From NCBI GenBank assembly GCA_900618795.1, contig UYJD01000003.1, forward strand, positions 1,495,627-1,559,626: DNA of 64,000 nt, given 5' to 3'. This DNA is from Cyanodermella asteris. Lineage: Eukaryota; Ascomycota; Lecanoromycetes; Ostropales; Stictidaceae. The position numbers and the translations under genes were made by a program. Below the pieces are notes generated by a model, which saw only the letters and a program-made list of their open reading frames with translations, ran no database searches and was not told where the DNA came from. Numbering within the stretch: the stretch's first letter is position 1; the number at the start of each line of letters is the position of its first letter. This document shows, one piece after another, positions 53,744 through 64,000 of the stretch.

Positions 53744-55554
53744 TCAGCCCAAACTACTTGTATAGAGGGCATCAGGGTTCCAGTATCTAAACCCCTTGAC
53801 AACCACATGGGCGGCCTTGATCGCGGCCAAGAGGCCCCGAATCTTGTCTTGGGTAGCTGGAGGACAGTCCCAAAGCTTCGAGACGTGCGTCATGTCGAGC
53901 GTCACCCTCTCGAGCTTCTTCATCTCAGGTGCAAGCTCGGCAATGGATACACACAGACTTTCCACTAGCGTCGCAAGGTCGTTAGCGATATTGCTCTCAT
54001 CCTCGTCGTTCACGGGCTGGTGAGCCTGCGGCCAGAAAACCTTGGGCGCCCGAATGTGTTCGATACCATCGATGGTGAGTTCTTTGAGATTGGGAGGCAG
54101 TTTCGCGGCGTACATGGTCAATATTGCCGGATCGTTGTTGGGTTTTATCAGGCATGTGGCTGTCACCTCAACACGGTTCAGTGACTTGAACTCCGATAGA
54201 CCCGCAGAACGGAACTCGCTTGGGAGGAAGTCTTGCATCTTTTGTTCACTAAGAGGATCATGAATGTCCGACCACTGTCTATATTGCGTATCCCAGTCTA
54301 CGCAGGGAGGAAGCAAGTCGAGTTTCAAGTACTATAGTCTCGTTAGTGCGCTCGTGCAGAGAGAATTGGCAAGAGTCAAGTTCAAGAGTACCTCAAGTGT
54401 GTTCCGGCTCGCGCCGAAAGCGTCGACTAGCATCTTTGCGTCAAAAATCTTGTACTGTTCGTCAGAGTCCTCCCAGTCTGGCAAAGATCCCGCGGCGCGT
54501 GTGCAATTCAAGCGCTTCAGCCGGGTAGCCCGCTTTCCGATGGCTGCAAGGTCTTGAACCCGGACGGTATGGCACGCTATATTGAGCTCTTCAAGCTCGA
54601 TGGTCGAGAGCATCGCGTCATTGAACGATTCGTCCATCGGAAAGCCTTCATCGCTTGCCCAAAATCCAGAAACAGTCAACTTTCGCAAAGCTTTGAGGGA
54701 CAAGAGATGAACCAATGAGGTGGCCACATATCTTCTTTCCGTGGAGCTGAAGTGAAGTTCGAGCGTTCTCAACTTATCAAATGTGGCACAGTGCTGGTCC
54801 AACATTGGTAGGCAGATAACGCTTTCTTGAAGCAGAGCGTCGTACAGGTTATTTGGGTGATAGGCCTCTGAAAGGTCTGTTTGAGGTTCTCTACCCAGCT
54901 GAGACGGTTCAAAAGGGTTCAATATAAGATTGCGAAGCTCCTTCATTGATAAAATGGCAAGCACAAGCTCGAGAGCTGGGTCAGATACCATCTTCTGGCC
55001 CCAGTCTGACGCTGAGAATACATCCGGATAGCCTTGGAGCTTGGCTTGCTTTTTCAAGTCGCGATCGGCGTCTGCCTGGGAGATGAAGTAGTTTTGTCTC
55101 TGAAATTCAAAAAGTTCGCCAATACGAATCTCACGAACGAGTGCTGCGCACGATGGCCCTTGAGTGATCGTACGAGCGAAGTTGCGAGCCCGGTCGCCAT
55201 ATATGACCGGTCTCTCGTACAGGTTCTGCATGGCTGGACCACTGATACGGCGCGAGACCAGACAAAGACTCCACCTGACTTGGTTTAGTAAACGATCAAG
55301 AAGACTTCCTGTGGACAAACGACTTACTGAGCCTTGCAGGCACTGAGCCAACTGACGTCCGGGTCCTTTCCTCTCACCATGCCGAACTCGTCATTGGCAA
55401 CAAGACGGGCCACTGGCATCAGAGCTCCTCGCATCATGCTAGGCGCGCGCCTTGCAGTAGGGGGGGCTGGCATTACATTCGAGAAGCGAACTTCGCAGAA
55501 GATGCGGAGTAGAAGCTCATCAGAGAGGCCTTCGAGGCTGTTGACGGGTGCCAT
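53744..55554 (-). CDS. F-box protein, tandem copy 1
   Basis: Exons are 55328-55554, 54392-55274 and 53744-54331 (introns of 53 and 60 bases), giving 565 residues. The N-terminus is an F-box (NSLEGLSDELLLRIFCEV), the Skp1-binding part of SCF ubiquitin ligases. The rest is a long Leu-rich region with irregular LRR-like strands (LRTLELHFSS, LRKLTVSGFW, LEELNIACHTV, LKRLNCTRA) that would bind a substrate. The splice sites are checked by frame and by the neighbour: the first intron lies exactly where the tandem copy has one (KAQ/WSLCLVSRRIS versus HNL/WSSCLVSRRMN). Substrate and pathway are unknown. It lies 0.5 kb downstream of its paralogue in the same orientation, so it arose by tandem duplication. 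It appears intact. Confidence 0.85.
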
Positions 55555-56083
55555 TTCGATGGTGCGCGTGTTCTGTGTCTGAAAACAAGTGAAAGAAGGG
55601 CCTGGGTCGCTTTGCTGATCAAGGAAAGTAGCGAGGTGATACTGATTGTTCGATGTCTATGTTCGATGGAGCAGAGAGACAGAGCAGCTGCTGCAATTAG
55701 GGCAGACAGAGGGACAAATTTGCTCGGAGGCAGGCTTTTATATGACCCAAGAGGTGCTACAGTCCCCCTGTACATTCTGCAGATCTCGTCCATCGTGCTG
55801 AGTCGTTCGAGACGGACTCTGTAGATTCGATCATGTCTGTGACAACATCGCTGCAGACTCCCAGTCGTGGGTCCTGTGGCTCCTAGATATCGACTCGACT
55901 CGCACGCCTGAGTGTTCAGGAGTTGTGGCGCACTTGGGCCCGAGAATCGCCGCTGCTTTCACATCGAGACATCTTACAGCTGCGAAATTGAAGCAAATTA
56001 TTTTCGTAAGGACCAAGGGATCCGGTAGGAAAAACCTCAACTATTTGACAAGAATGCTGGCCATTTTCTATGTGCCAGATAGC
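55555..56083. other. Intergenic between tandem F-box genes
   Basis: About 530 bases holding the promoter of F-box copy 1 and the 3' end of copy 2. No other feature was recognised. Confidence 0.5.
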
Positions 56084-57769
56084 CTATTCTGTCGGGGGCG
56101 CTTGACGCTCTCCAGCTTCAGGGTCTTGAGAGTCCCACGCCCAACTCCACTTTCCTGTCACGAGGACTTGCACGGAATCCATCCCCGCGAATGATCTAAA
56201 CAAGATTTCTCGACACCCAAATGGGCAATCCCACATTTCGCTGATCTCACTCATAGCTAGGGTCACTTTTGCAAGCTTTTCAAGGCTAGACGTGAGAGAG
56301 GGCACGTTCAGACAGAACGATCCGACCAGTCTTTCAAGATCAGCTGAAGTTCCGTGGATGATCTCCCTTGCCACAATTCCTGCAACCTCTGGATCGGTGC
56401 ATCTGGTTGAGTGTCGATAGTCCATAGGCAGTTGAGCATGCTCCGGCTTGCGAATGGTGAGATCTATCAAGGACGGCGGCAGTCTTGCAGGATCGATGAC
56501 CCGGCATGGGGGTTCTGTTCCCATATTCATCGCGCAGGTAGGTGTTGCCACAAGGCGCTCCAGTTGGGTAAGTTCGGCAAAGTCGGCAGGCTTCATGCGC
56601 CATACGAAACATCCTCCGACGTTCGTCCGGCCCTCTAGAAGAAGTGCTCTATCCAGTGCATATAATTCGTAGAACCATATGACGTGAACAAGAAAAGTGT
56701 CGATTTCAAGACTCTATACTTGTTGTCAGCTACGCCACTCCTTCGTCAAACAAACTTCGGGTCGAGTGCAGCTCACCACCAGATTATTTTTGCACGGCTT
56801 GAAGGCATTGACGAATCTGGCCATGTCAAGGTGTTGTGAGTAGAACTTGCCATCACCCAGTCCACCAGCATCGACCTCATCCTCTGGGTTTGAGGCTACA
56901 CCAAAGATGGTTAGTTTTCGAAGGTGCCTCGGCGAGCGAAGTCGTGCAAGACAACTAACGGGAAATGAAGGGCGGCGGCCACATCGTGAATGACCAACGT
57001 CCTCAAGTTGTTGAAGTTTGTGAGCCGTTCTTGTTGTAATGGGTGTCCGTTGAATGAATGATTCATTATGGTCTCGTATAGAGAGGTCACCAGGCAGGCC
57101 TCGAGCTCACTGGGATCATAGTTCCTCTCAAGACCATGGGAAAGAAGCTCAAGATTCCGAAGCTCACTCATCGATAGTAGTGCAAGAGCGAGCTCGCCTG
57201 CTGGATTTGGCTTCAACTTTCCGTTCCAACTTGAGATCTCCTCAAATCTTTCGAAGCCGAGCGCGTTGGCGTACGCATTCAGCTGGCGCTCAGCTTCGGC
57301 GCCGGATACGAAATGGTTTTGCGTTTGTCGCCCGTGAATCACTCCAATGCGGATCGTCCGAACCAGCAATGCGCATGCCGGCGCATTCATCATTGTCCAT
57401 GAGAAGCGTCTGATGTTGTGACCATGCGATACGACTCGCTCGTAGAGTGCTTGCGTGGCGGGCCGGTTCATGCGTCGTGACACGAGACATGAGCTCCACC
57501 TGAAAACATTCAATATTGACCAAGCCTCGCTTACAGTATGCTTGCACTCACAAGTTGTGGGCCAGGTCTAACCATGCGGCATCGCCCTCCAGGTAGGCCC
57601 AGTCAGCGTTTCCCTTCATGCATACTGCATCATGTGCAAAGGCTCTATGCGTCGATGGCTCGAATATAGCATTGGTGCCACCAGAAATTCCATTATCCAT
57701 GCGAATCTGGCGAAAGATTCGAAGGAGCATCTCGTCAGATAGGCCTTCAAGACCTTTGATCGCGGTCAT
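56084..57769 (-). pseudogene. F-box protein, tandem copy 2, one frameshift
   Basis: Exons by comparison are 57552-57769, 56777-57499 and 56084-56713. The F-box IKGLEGLSDEMLLRIFRQI and the first-intron position match copy 1. I set the start at 57769 by that match, although the frame is open to 57967. In exon 2, near 56.95 kb, the homologous reading changes frame: one frame ends at HFPLVVLHDFARRG and stops, while PRHLRKLTIFGVASNPEDE continues in the next. One small indel is therefore the only clear damage. Exon 3 (FAELTQLERLVATPTC, then LEKLAKVTLAMSEISEMWDCP) matches copy 1 (KKLERVTLDMTHVSKLWDCP). The original role was probably a substrate adaptor of an SCF ligase. The frameshift could be a recent mutation or an assembly error. 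Confidence 0.7.
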
Positions 57770-58429
57770 GTTGAAACCGGCCTGTTTGTCGATCAGTTGT
57801 GATCGTATCAAAAATTTCCCTAGGCCTGCTTGTGCGCGTAATCTGAGGCTCGCGATTGGATCGTGCAAGTTTAGATTCCCTAACAGACGTGGCGATGGGG
57901 TTTGTGGCGAAGAGGATGATAAAGAGGCAGAATCCACCACGCAGTGCATTTTGCCTCCACGGACCATTCACTCATCGCACGCAGCTTTCTGTTTTCCGAA
58001 CGCTGAGTCGAGGAGAACGGAACACAGTGACACAATCGCGCTGACCGCTGGAGGAGTGAGTCCAGGATCGGACCCCTTCTTTCGCGCACATTGACTTGCT
58101 TTCAATCTCCATTCGATAGGTTTTCGTGGCCAGCACACGCGCATCCCCTCTCATGCTTCATATCCAAATGATAACTACCTCACTGCTTGGGTGCCGCCAC
58201 TCATTTCCCTTGCGCTGACGAGGCACATATCGCAGAGAGGCATTCACGAGTTGCGATTCGTGTATCCACAATCGACCATCGCGCTCGACGCGCGTTCGGC
58301 AAAAAGGATAGTTCAAGGCAATAGACTTTATGTACCTGCTTTGGGCTTGGAGAAACACAAATAGAAGCCTCAATCAGGATTCAGGCTGCGATTCGAGAAA
58401 TGCCTGCATTGATTTCGACCCTCCTGTTT
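57770..58429. other. Intergenic, nothing recognised
   Basis: Promoter side of F-box copy 2, then non-coding sequence up to the LTR-like element. The last five bases (CTGTT, 58425-58429) are a target-site duplication. Confidence 0.5.
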
Positions 58430-58644
58430 GTAACGCGGGCACGGGTTGGTTGACTATGTAGGCGACCAGTGANNNNNNNNNNNNNNNNNNNNNNNNNNNN
58501 NNNNNNNNNNNNNNNNNNNNNNNNNNNNNNNNNNNNNNNNNNNNNNNNNNNNNNNNNNNNNNNNNNNNNNNNNNNNNNNNNNNNNNNNNNNNNNNNNNNN
58601 NNNNNNNNNNNNNNNNNNNNNNNNNNNNTCCTTTGTCCGTGACA
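58430..58644. mobile_element. Short LTR-like element (solo LTR or collapsed), copy 2
   Basis: It starts TGTAACGCGGGCACGGG and ends CCGTGACA, as in copy 1 at 11956-12082. The first 44 bases of the two copies differ at only two positions. It is flanked by its own 5-base direct repeat CTGTT (58425-58429 and 58645-58649). A 156-base N run (58473-58628) fills most of the inside. The different target duplications show independent insertions, and the high similarity of the ends suggests they are fairly young. No coding part is visible. Confidence 0.65.
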
Positions 58645-60715
58645 CTGTTTCGCCCCGCAGCGAAAGACGGCTGAAATCACGTTGTCCGCGTTTTGCACTC
58701 ATAAGCTGTTCGAAACGCCCCCTCGAAGGATCTGCTCCATTAGCCGTGAATCTGAAGCACGGTTCAAGTGGATGTTCCCGGCGCAGTGGGTGGACCACCA
58801 CTGCATGTCGGGTCATCACGCTCCCAAACTTCTACCCACCCTCCACAACTATTGCGAGCGCTCGAAGACACTCCCAAACGCGACGCGCATGCGTCTTCGC
58901 TTCCAAGCGCTTCCGAAGCGAGGCCGTGATGGATGGAGACGTCCTGCACATGAGTCGTGGCGGTCACAGTGGCTCACCTGTCAATGACCCGACACTCTGG
59001 CACCGTACCCACATCAGCTCAACGTCGCAAACGTGCAGGATTTACCAACAGGAGCATCTTTCAGCTTCACGAACCAGGGCCGCGAAGTGTGGGCATATAG
59101 CGGCGAGAAAATCTCTCGCTCGTTGAAACGCAGCAATCCATCAGATCTCACATCGGCTTCCAACCACGAGATGGTCCTTTTTTCGACACCGACCCTCGCC
59201 TCTGCTCGACAGTCATCACCACCACGCCGCAGAGTGACCGGGCTCCTACCAAAACGGCCATAGTGCCTATCGCACCCGTCTGAAGCGTGCGTGTCATGAT
59301 GCTTATGCCAGCCTCCACCCCGCACGGTCCTTGACTCGGCATGGCACCACCATCCGCCTCAGTGGTAAGTGTTGTGTTCCTTTTGGCGTACCATCCCCAA
59401 GCGTCGACTACTGCTTATCTTTCATGTCTTGCGCAATCAAACTATTCCATGTGTGACATGGAGAGCCAAGCCACTCTTTTGTGGTCGATCAGTCTCGCCA
59501 AGTTGACCCTGTCACCTGTGAACGAGCCGCTTCCAAGTCTTCAACGCGTTGTTCCATCCACGGATGCGGCGATTGTCTCGTCGAAGCGGTGGTCAGATTC
59601 GACGCTTACTTGACGCTTCATGCGACCGCTATCGTCAGACATTGGATCTTGTCAGCTCTGGGTTGCATCGTAATGCAAGACCTCGGCTATGTGCGGAAAT
59701 TCATGTCTGCGTACGAAATGTTGATGGAATCGCTGTGCAGAGGTCGGCGCAGTCCCTGACGGATATGTGGCGGTGGTAGTCCTCTTACCGCAAGGTGACC
59801 TACGATCCAAGTTGGGCCCAGCGCTCAGATTCGACACCGACTGGATGGAAGGTTTCAGCTTGCGGCACAGGTACTAGAAAGCTTGATATCCCGTACCTCG
59901 AGTCTACCAGACGACGATGCTTTGACCGAGATTGTGTACCAAATGTCGGAGCTTGCATGTCCCGGTTCCCGTCGGTCCAGATCTCGTCGGCTGTCTTGGC
60001 CATGGCTCAGCTTTCAGCCCAGAGGCAAGCCGAGTCATAGGATCCCTGTTGCAGGTCCTATTATCTGCATACCTACTGGTACCAGTCTACCAATCTTGTC
60101 ATGCTTCTATATTGGTCACGGCAAACGTACCGATTGATGGCCCGTTGAAGAGGTCAATTTTTGCACACATTGACGCCGAGCGTCGTACAAGTGACGTTAT
60201 GTGTCCTTTTTGTACATGGTTGTCAACGTGTGTGCGAGCGCTGAGGGTCAATACCTAGGCTACGTACGAATTGGTGGCAATTCTGGCCCTGGAACGACTG
60301 AACCTCCCACACTCTTGGAAATTTCTGAATGCATCACGACACATTTCTGCCATCTCTTCGATGGCTTTCGGACTCTGTCATCGAGCCTCGCGAGCGCAAC
60401 GGATGCTCTTGAGGTGGTAATGTGATAATGGCATGCGGAAGCCGTGCTCGGACAAAGTTACATCAAGTTTGACCTCTCGTCCTCCCCATTGAGAACCTAC
60501 GCTCAATCAGCCCTCTTGCATGCGCATCGGACAAGATAGTATTGCCCGTCACCATGAACATGTTCAATGCACCAGTTGCCGGTCTTGCGGTTCAATTCGT
60601 TGTCCGCGCTCGCAAATTGCAACAGCTCGAGCAGCTATCAAGATCTAGTACGAACCTACATCGATGTAGATAGAATGCTCGGGAACTACGTAACTCAAAA
60701 AAAGCCGCTTTGATA
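58645..60715. other. Gene-poor stretch
   Basis: About 2 kb. Plus-strand frames from 59.3 to 60.4 kb shift repeatedly and could be a decayed gene; I considered a fungal transcription factor C-terminus but could not support it. No repeat or RNA was recognised. Confidence 0.4.
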
Positions 60716-62190
60716 TTACAAGATATCGGAAGCATCCGATCGGCGACGTAGTGCCGCCTGCACTCCATTCTTGCTCTCCTGTGAGAACAAAATCTGCGCC
60801 TTGAACTCCAGCTCCAGATCTCGGTTCTCCAGGCTCCCTGAGCTCTGCAAGAACCGGACTAGAATGTAGGAGTACTGCACTATTATCATCTTGTTCACCA
60901 GACAGATCCTGCTCCTTCCACTGAAGCGTACAAACTCCCACTGTGACAGGTCAGATGTTTGCTTCGTCTGCCACCCCTCCGGCACGAGGTCCGCCACACT
61001 CGGACCCCAGATCGACTCATCCGTGTGCAGCAGCGTCGAGTTCACCTAGACTCGGCTGCCTTTTGGAATGAGGACGGGCTGCTGCCCGGTCGCGCCACAA
61101 CTACGTGGCGAGACAGAATCTTCGATTGCATCGTGGACCATGAGGTTGACCGGGCTGAGCAATCGTAAGCTCTCCTTGATGACACACTGCACGTACTCCA
61201 AAGACTTAAGCAGTTCCCACGTCAGTGTGGCGCCGCTGGGAAGTCACCTGATATCTCCTTGGAGCCGGTCCCATGCCCTCAGAAGTCGCCTACTGGAGAG
61301 AGCTTCGTCGATGTACAAGTCAAGCACTTTGTAGACACACTGCCGATGCATATCGAGCTGCTGATCGCGCTTCCAGAACCAGCCCCAAACCCTCCCGAGT
61401 GCAATTCTGCGGAGTATCCCTCCCAGTCCCAAAGAGAACGACCTTTCGAAGGCCAAGACGTCGAACCGGGGATCACCGCCGGCCTGCGAGTCCATCAACT
61501 TGCTGAGCAATATCTCCGAAGATACATCGAGGTAGAACTCTTAAAATATCGGCTGGAGATCAACCTGAGCGCCGTTCCGTGGTGTGCTCTCCCAAAGTCG
61601 AGCCAGATGTACCTCCACGCGATCCAAGCCGGAGACGGAGGCGCGCTCAACCAGCGGTTTGAAGAGCCGTCGAGACAGTGTTCAGTGGTCGCCGTCGGAC
61701 ATGAACATTCCATGTCCCAGATAATGCTTTGGAGCTTGCGCGAGGGCTCGACGGAAAGGTATTGGAACTGAGATGTGGCCATGGCGCTGATGTTTTCTGG
61801 GTAGCCTGTAAAGAATCAGGGTTTTCCCACACCCAAGTCACGGTGGCAAGACCAGGTCCCGCAAAGAATCATGGCCGCAAAAAGGAGAGCGAGCTTCCAT
61901 TGCGGTGAGCATTGGTGTACTTATCCAAGAAGTCCGATTTCGTGTATGGAATCGTGTTGGAAGACGAACTAGGGCTGCGCACCGTTGAGAGCGGCTCAAG
62001 ATTTGGCGAGTGCCTGTTCCCCATAGATAACGTGCTGAGAGAAAGACCAGCAGGGTGGCAGCCAGACGTAGATGCGGAGTCTTGCTGAGCGAAATCGATC
62101 GCTGGTGTACTGAGCGACTGTGGCAAAGGAAGGAAAATGTTTGGCCTTCCTCAAGCTCTCGGCGAAAGACACACGCGACCTAGCAACCAC
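60716..62190 (-). pseudogene. Decayed CYP52-like cytochrome P450
   Basis: On the minus strand, in order but in different frames, these pieces appear. An N-terminal piece near 61.68 kb reads HGMFMSDGD and then RRLFKPLVERASVSGLDRVEVHL. Near 61.45-61.55 kb come VDLQPIF and EILLSKLMDSQAGGDPRFDVLAFERSF. ESLRLLSPVNLMVHDAIEDSV, the ExxR region, is near 61.15 kb. QPVLIPKGSRV and DESIWGPSVADLVPEGWQ follow. The haem loop FSGRSRICLVNKM keeps its Cys, and the end is FGS-type GSLENRDLELEFKAQI with SKNGVQAAL. The order and the terminal SKNGV-like end are typical of CYP52, the fungal fatty-acid or alkane omega-hydroxylases. Stops and frame changes occur at several places, including one after SRV, and the membrane anchor is hard to trace. 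About half a dozen breaks are visible, so the gene is dead. Confidence 0.8.
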
Positions 62191-63642
62191 TAGAACTGGT
62201 GGATCAAGAAGTCTTTAGAGAGCACTGAAAGTGGTAACAGTGAACGCTCACAAGGGCGCCCTTATCGACCTCGCTTGTCGTGTGCGCGTCAAACACGGTG
62301 AGATGAGGGCAGATCTTGTCATGCAAATAGCATGTTTCCATTTGTGCCATCAAACCGCTGACCGACCATCAAGCACTACTGTACCATCCACGACAATTGT
62401 GCCATTTCATGAGTGAAGCTCTGGCTCAGAGATTCTATGACTGTAATTGAATTCCCTCTCTGGCTGTTCATGTTCCACAATCGGCATGCCCTTTCCTTGT
62501 GTTTTTGTCACACCCTCGACGCTCCCCGGATTGTTTCGCTCGATCACTGAGCCGACTGCCCAGTTCTCAAGCCATGTCGGGCATGTCCGTATAGGAGACG
62601 CCGTGGAGAAACGATACTGTCACGTCGATGATTTTTATTTTTATTTTCTCCTGCTTGTGGACGGCTCATTACCGATCGACTGCGGACGGGGGCCTCAGTG
62701 AAAACTTGAGCGCAACCCAGCGATGGGCCCAAGTTGCTCAGACGCCCGCGGCATTTCCCGCGGCCTGGGGACCCATCAGACAAAGTTTCTGCTATACACG
62801 GGATTTTTGATCGATGCAAGAAGCAGTGCGACGCAGCAGAGGAAGCTTTGCGAAAGCATGCTTGCTTCGGACACAGGAGAAGAGACTTGAGAACAAACAA
62901 AGTCTCATCGTATCAGAGGTAAGGAATTCATAGCAATGCTTCATAGTCCATGTGTCGTGTCGTTGTGTGGGCGATGAGTGTGAATATTCGCGTGCTCTAG
63001 AGGCCCTTGGAGCCCCCTATGACTCCCCATGACTCAGTGCCCGGGGGCGTCACGCTCCAGCGGGCATGCCCCCCAAACGCACAACACTCTCCAGACTCCA
63101 CCGGTGGCACGTCGGAGTGCTCGCCCGCTCGAACGGCCTTGCAATTTCTGACATGTGGCTGTAGATAAAACCATCCAGTCCGAGTATGCATACCGAGCGC
63201 AAGCAGATACATTCGCCAGCAACTGTTGTGACTAGGGCGAGCGGAGCTGTGGCAAGGTATTGATGCCACCGCGATGACCCACAAGCATGCTGGATCCGTC
63301 TTCGTCCCCACAGACATCTTCGCCAAAATTGCCTGTCGCGACTCACTGTGACACTCAAACCATTTCCGGGCTTTTCTCCATCTTCTCTTTCTCTCATCAA
63401 GTGCATTGAACACGTATAAAGGAACGTCTCTCCGTTTAGATCAAGCTGGTCCTTTTACCAACTGTGTCAACATCACAACAATCAAGCTGTTCTGAACATG
63501 AAATACTCCGTTCGAGTTAGAGGTGGGTCGAGCATGTCGCGGACTCCTCTCGATTGGATAAAAGACTTCGAACTCTCGGGACGTTTACGAAAAGATTTCA
63601 AACCCCTGCTCGGCCCGGTCAAGGACTGCGGACCACCCACGG
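62191..63642. other. Gene-poor stretch
   Basis: About 1.45 kb. A minus-strand frame of 138 codons at 62997-63413 has no recognisable family, signal peptide or paralogue. Nothing else was recognised. Confidence 0.4.
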
Positions 63643-63810
63643 CGGTTAGTTAGCCGAGCGGAGCGAGTGTTAGGTGGTTAGCTAGCGAGCGTAGCGAGTA
63701 GATTAGGCGGCTTAGCTGGCTAGTCATAGGGGGCAGGGCTGGGGCCATTTGGGAGCGGTTTGGCGCGGAGCGCCTGGAGCGAAGCGTTAGTTAGGAGATT
63801 AGGGGTGCTA
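63643..63810. repeat. Short GAGCG-rich interspersed-type repeat cluster
   Basis: Two tandem units of about 32 bases share GGTTAGnTAGC, then GAGCGnAGCGAG, then a TTAGG end. A GCGGAGCGCCTGGAGCGAAGCG-like stretch and TTAGTTAGG follow. The imperfect palindromic GAGCG runs look like the edge of a GC-rich repeat or transposon terminal region that continues beyond the window. It is not a telomere repeat. No family is assigned. Confidence 0.45.
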
Positions 63811-64000
63811 GTTGCTTTTGTTGACTTCCATAGCTGCCATATCTAGGTAGCTGCATAGGTGAGTAAACAAAAGGTGGGTGTGGGCCGGAGGTCCGAAGTT
63901 TTTTCCTTTGACTTTGCAGGGGTTTGAAGTCCTTCATCCCCTCTTGATGGCGTCCTTGGTGCTCCACACACCATCGCGTTATCATCCGCTTGATGGTATC
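63811..64000. other. Window edge, nothing recognised
   Basis: The last 190 bases hold no supported gene; one minus-strand frame of 64 codons is without meaning. Confidence 0.4.

Noticed and set aside
58645-60715. Possible decayed fungal transcription factor
   Set aside because: Only vague resemblance to hydrophobic C-terminal regions; no zinc-cluster motif could be found.
63643-63720. Telomere-like TTAG runs
   Set aside because: Spacing is irregular and units contain GAGCG; there is no TTAGGG array.

Overview
The window is nuclear DNA of a filamentous ascomycete (Pezizomycotina, perhaps Dothideomycetes; the class is inferred). Genes have short GT-AG introns of about 50 to 160 bases. The gene content is typically fungal: mitochondrial ornithine carbamoyltransferase, bifunctional THI6, an AVT-type amino acid transporter, F-box proteins, and relics of an amadoriase, an UNC93-like transporter and a CYP52-like P450. 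There are no bacterial operons and no CRISPR array. Three runs of N interrupt the sequence.

Layout. 1-6.4 kb: the 3'-truncated end of a lysine/alanine-rich 29-residue-repeat protein (minus), a decayed MFS transporter (plus) and a spliced gene of an uncharacterised family (minus). 6.8-8.5 kb: an intact secreted GMC oxidoreductase. 9.6-14 kb: relics of an amadoriase and an UNC93-like transporter with a short LTR-like element between them. 14.6-28.9 kb: the most striking part, a tandemly duplicated module. Each unit holds a short secreted protein with a GPI-like tail and a large (about 860 to 930 residue) secreted Cys-containing protein with a glycine/alanine-rich hydrophobic segment. Two units are present plus a ragged third, and a Gly/Ser-rich surface protein follows. 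29.2-37.6 kb: a conserved-looking housekeeping block (argB-type OTC, CAP/PR-1 protein, J-domain protein, THI6, AVT transporter). 38-41 kb: an assembly gap, a 12-base minisatellite and a zinc-finger relic. 42-46.2 kb: a large protein with two RRM-like segments and a YCII protein. 47-58 kb: a rhodopsin-domain relic, a damaged paralogue of the gene at 4.5-6.4 kb, and two tandem F-box genes, one broken. 58.4-64 kb: a second copy of the LTR-like element, a P450 relic and short GAGCG-rich repeats.

How it fits together. Intact metabolic genes sit in two islands. The space around them is gene-poor and holds duplicated, fast-diverging surface or secreted proteins, several host genes in decay and LTR-like scars. 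This mosaic is typical of an accessory region that gains and loses genes quickly. The paired small and large secreted proteins are the best candidate for an undescribed system. I infer a cell-wall or extracellular role from signal peptides and GPI-like tails only; no biochemical function can be read from the sequence.
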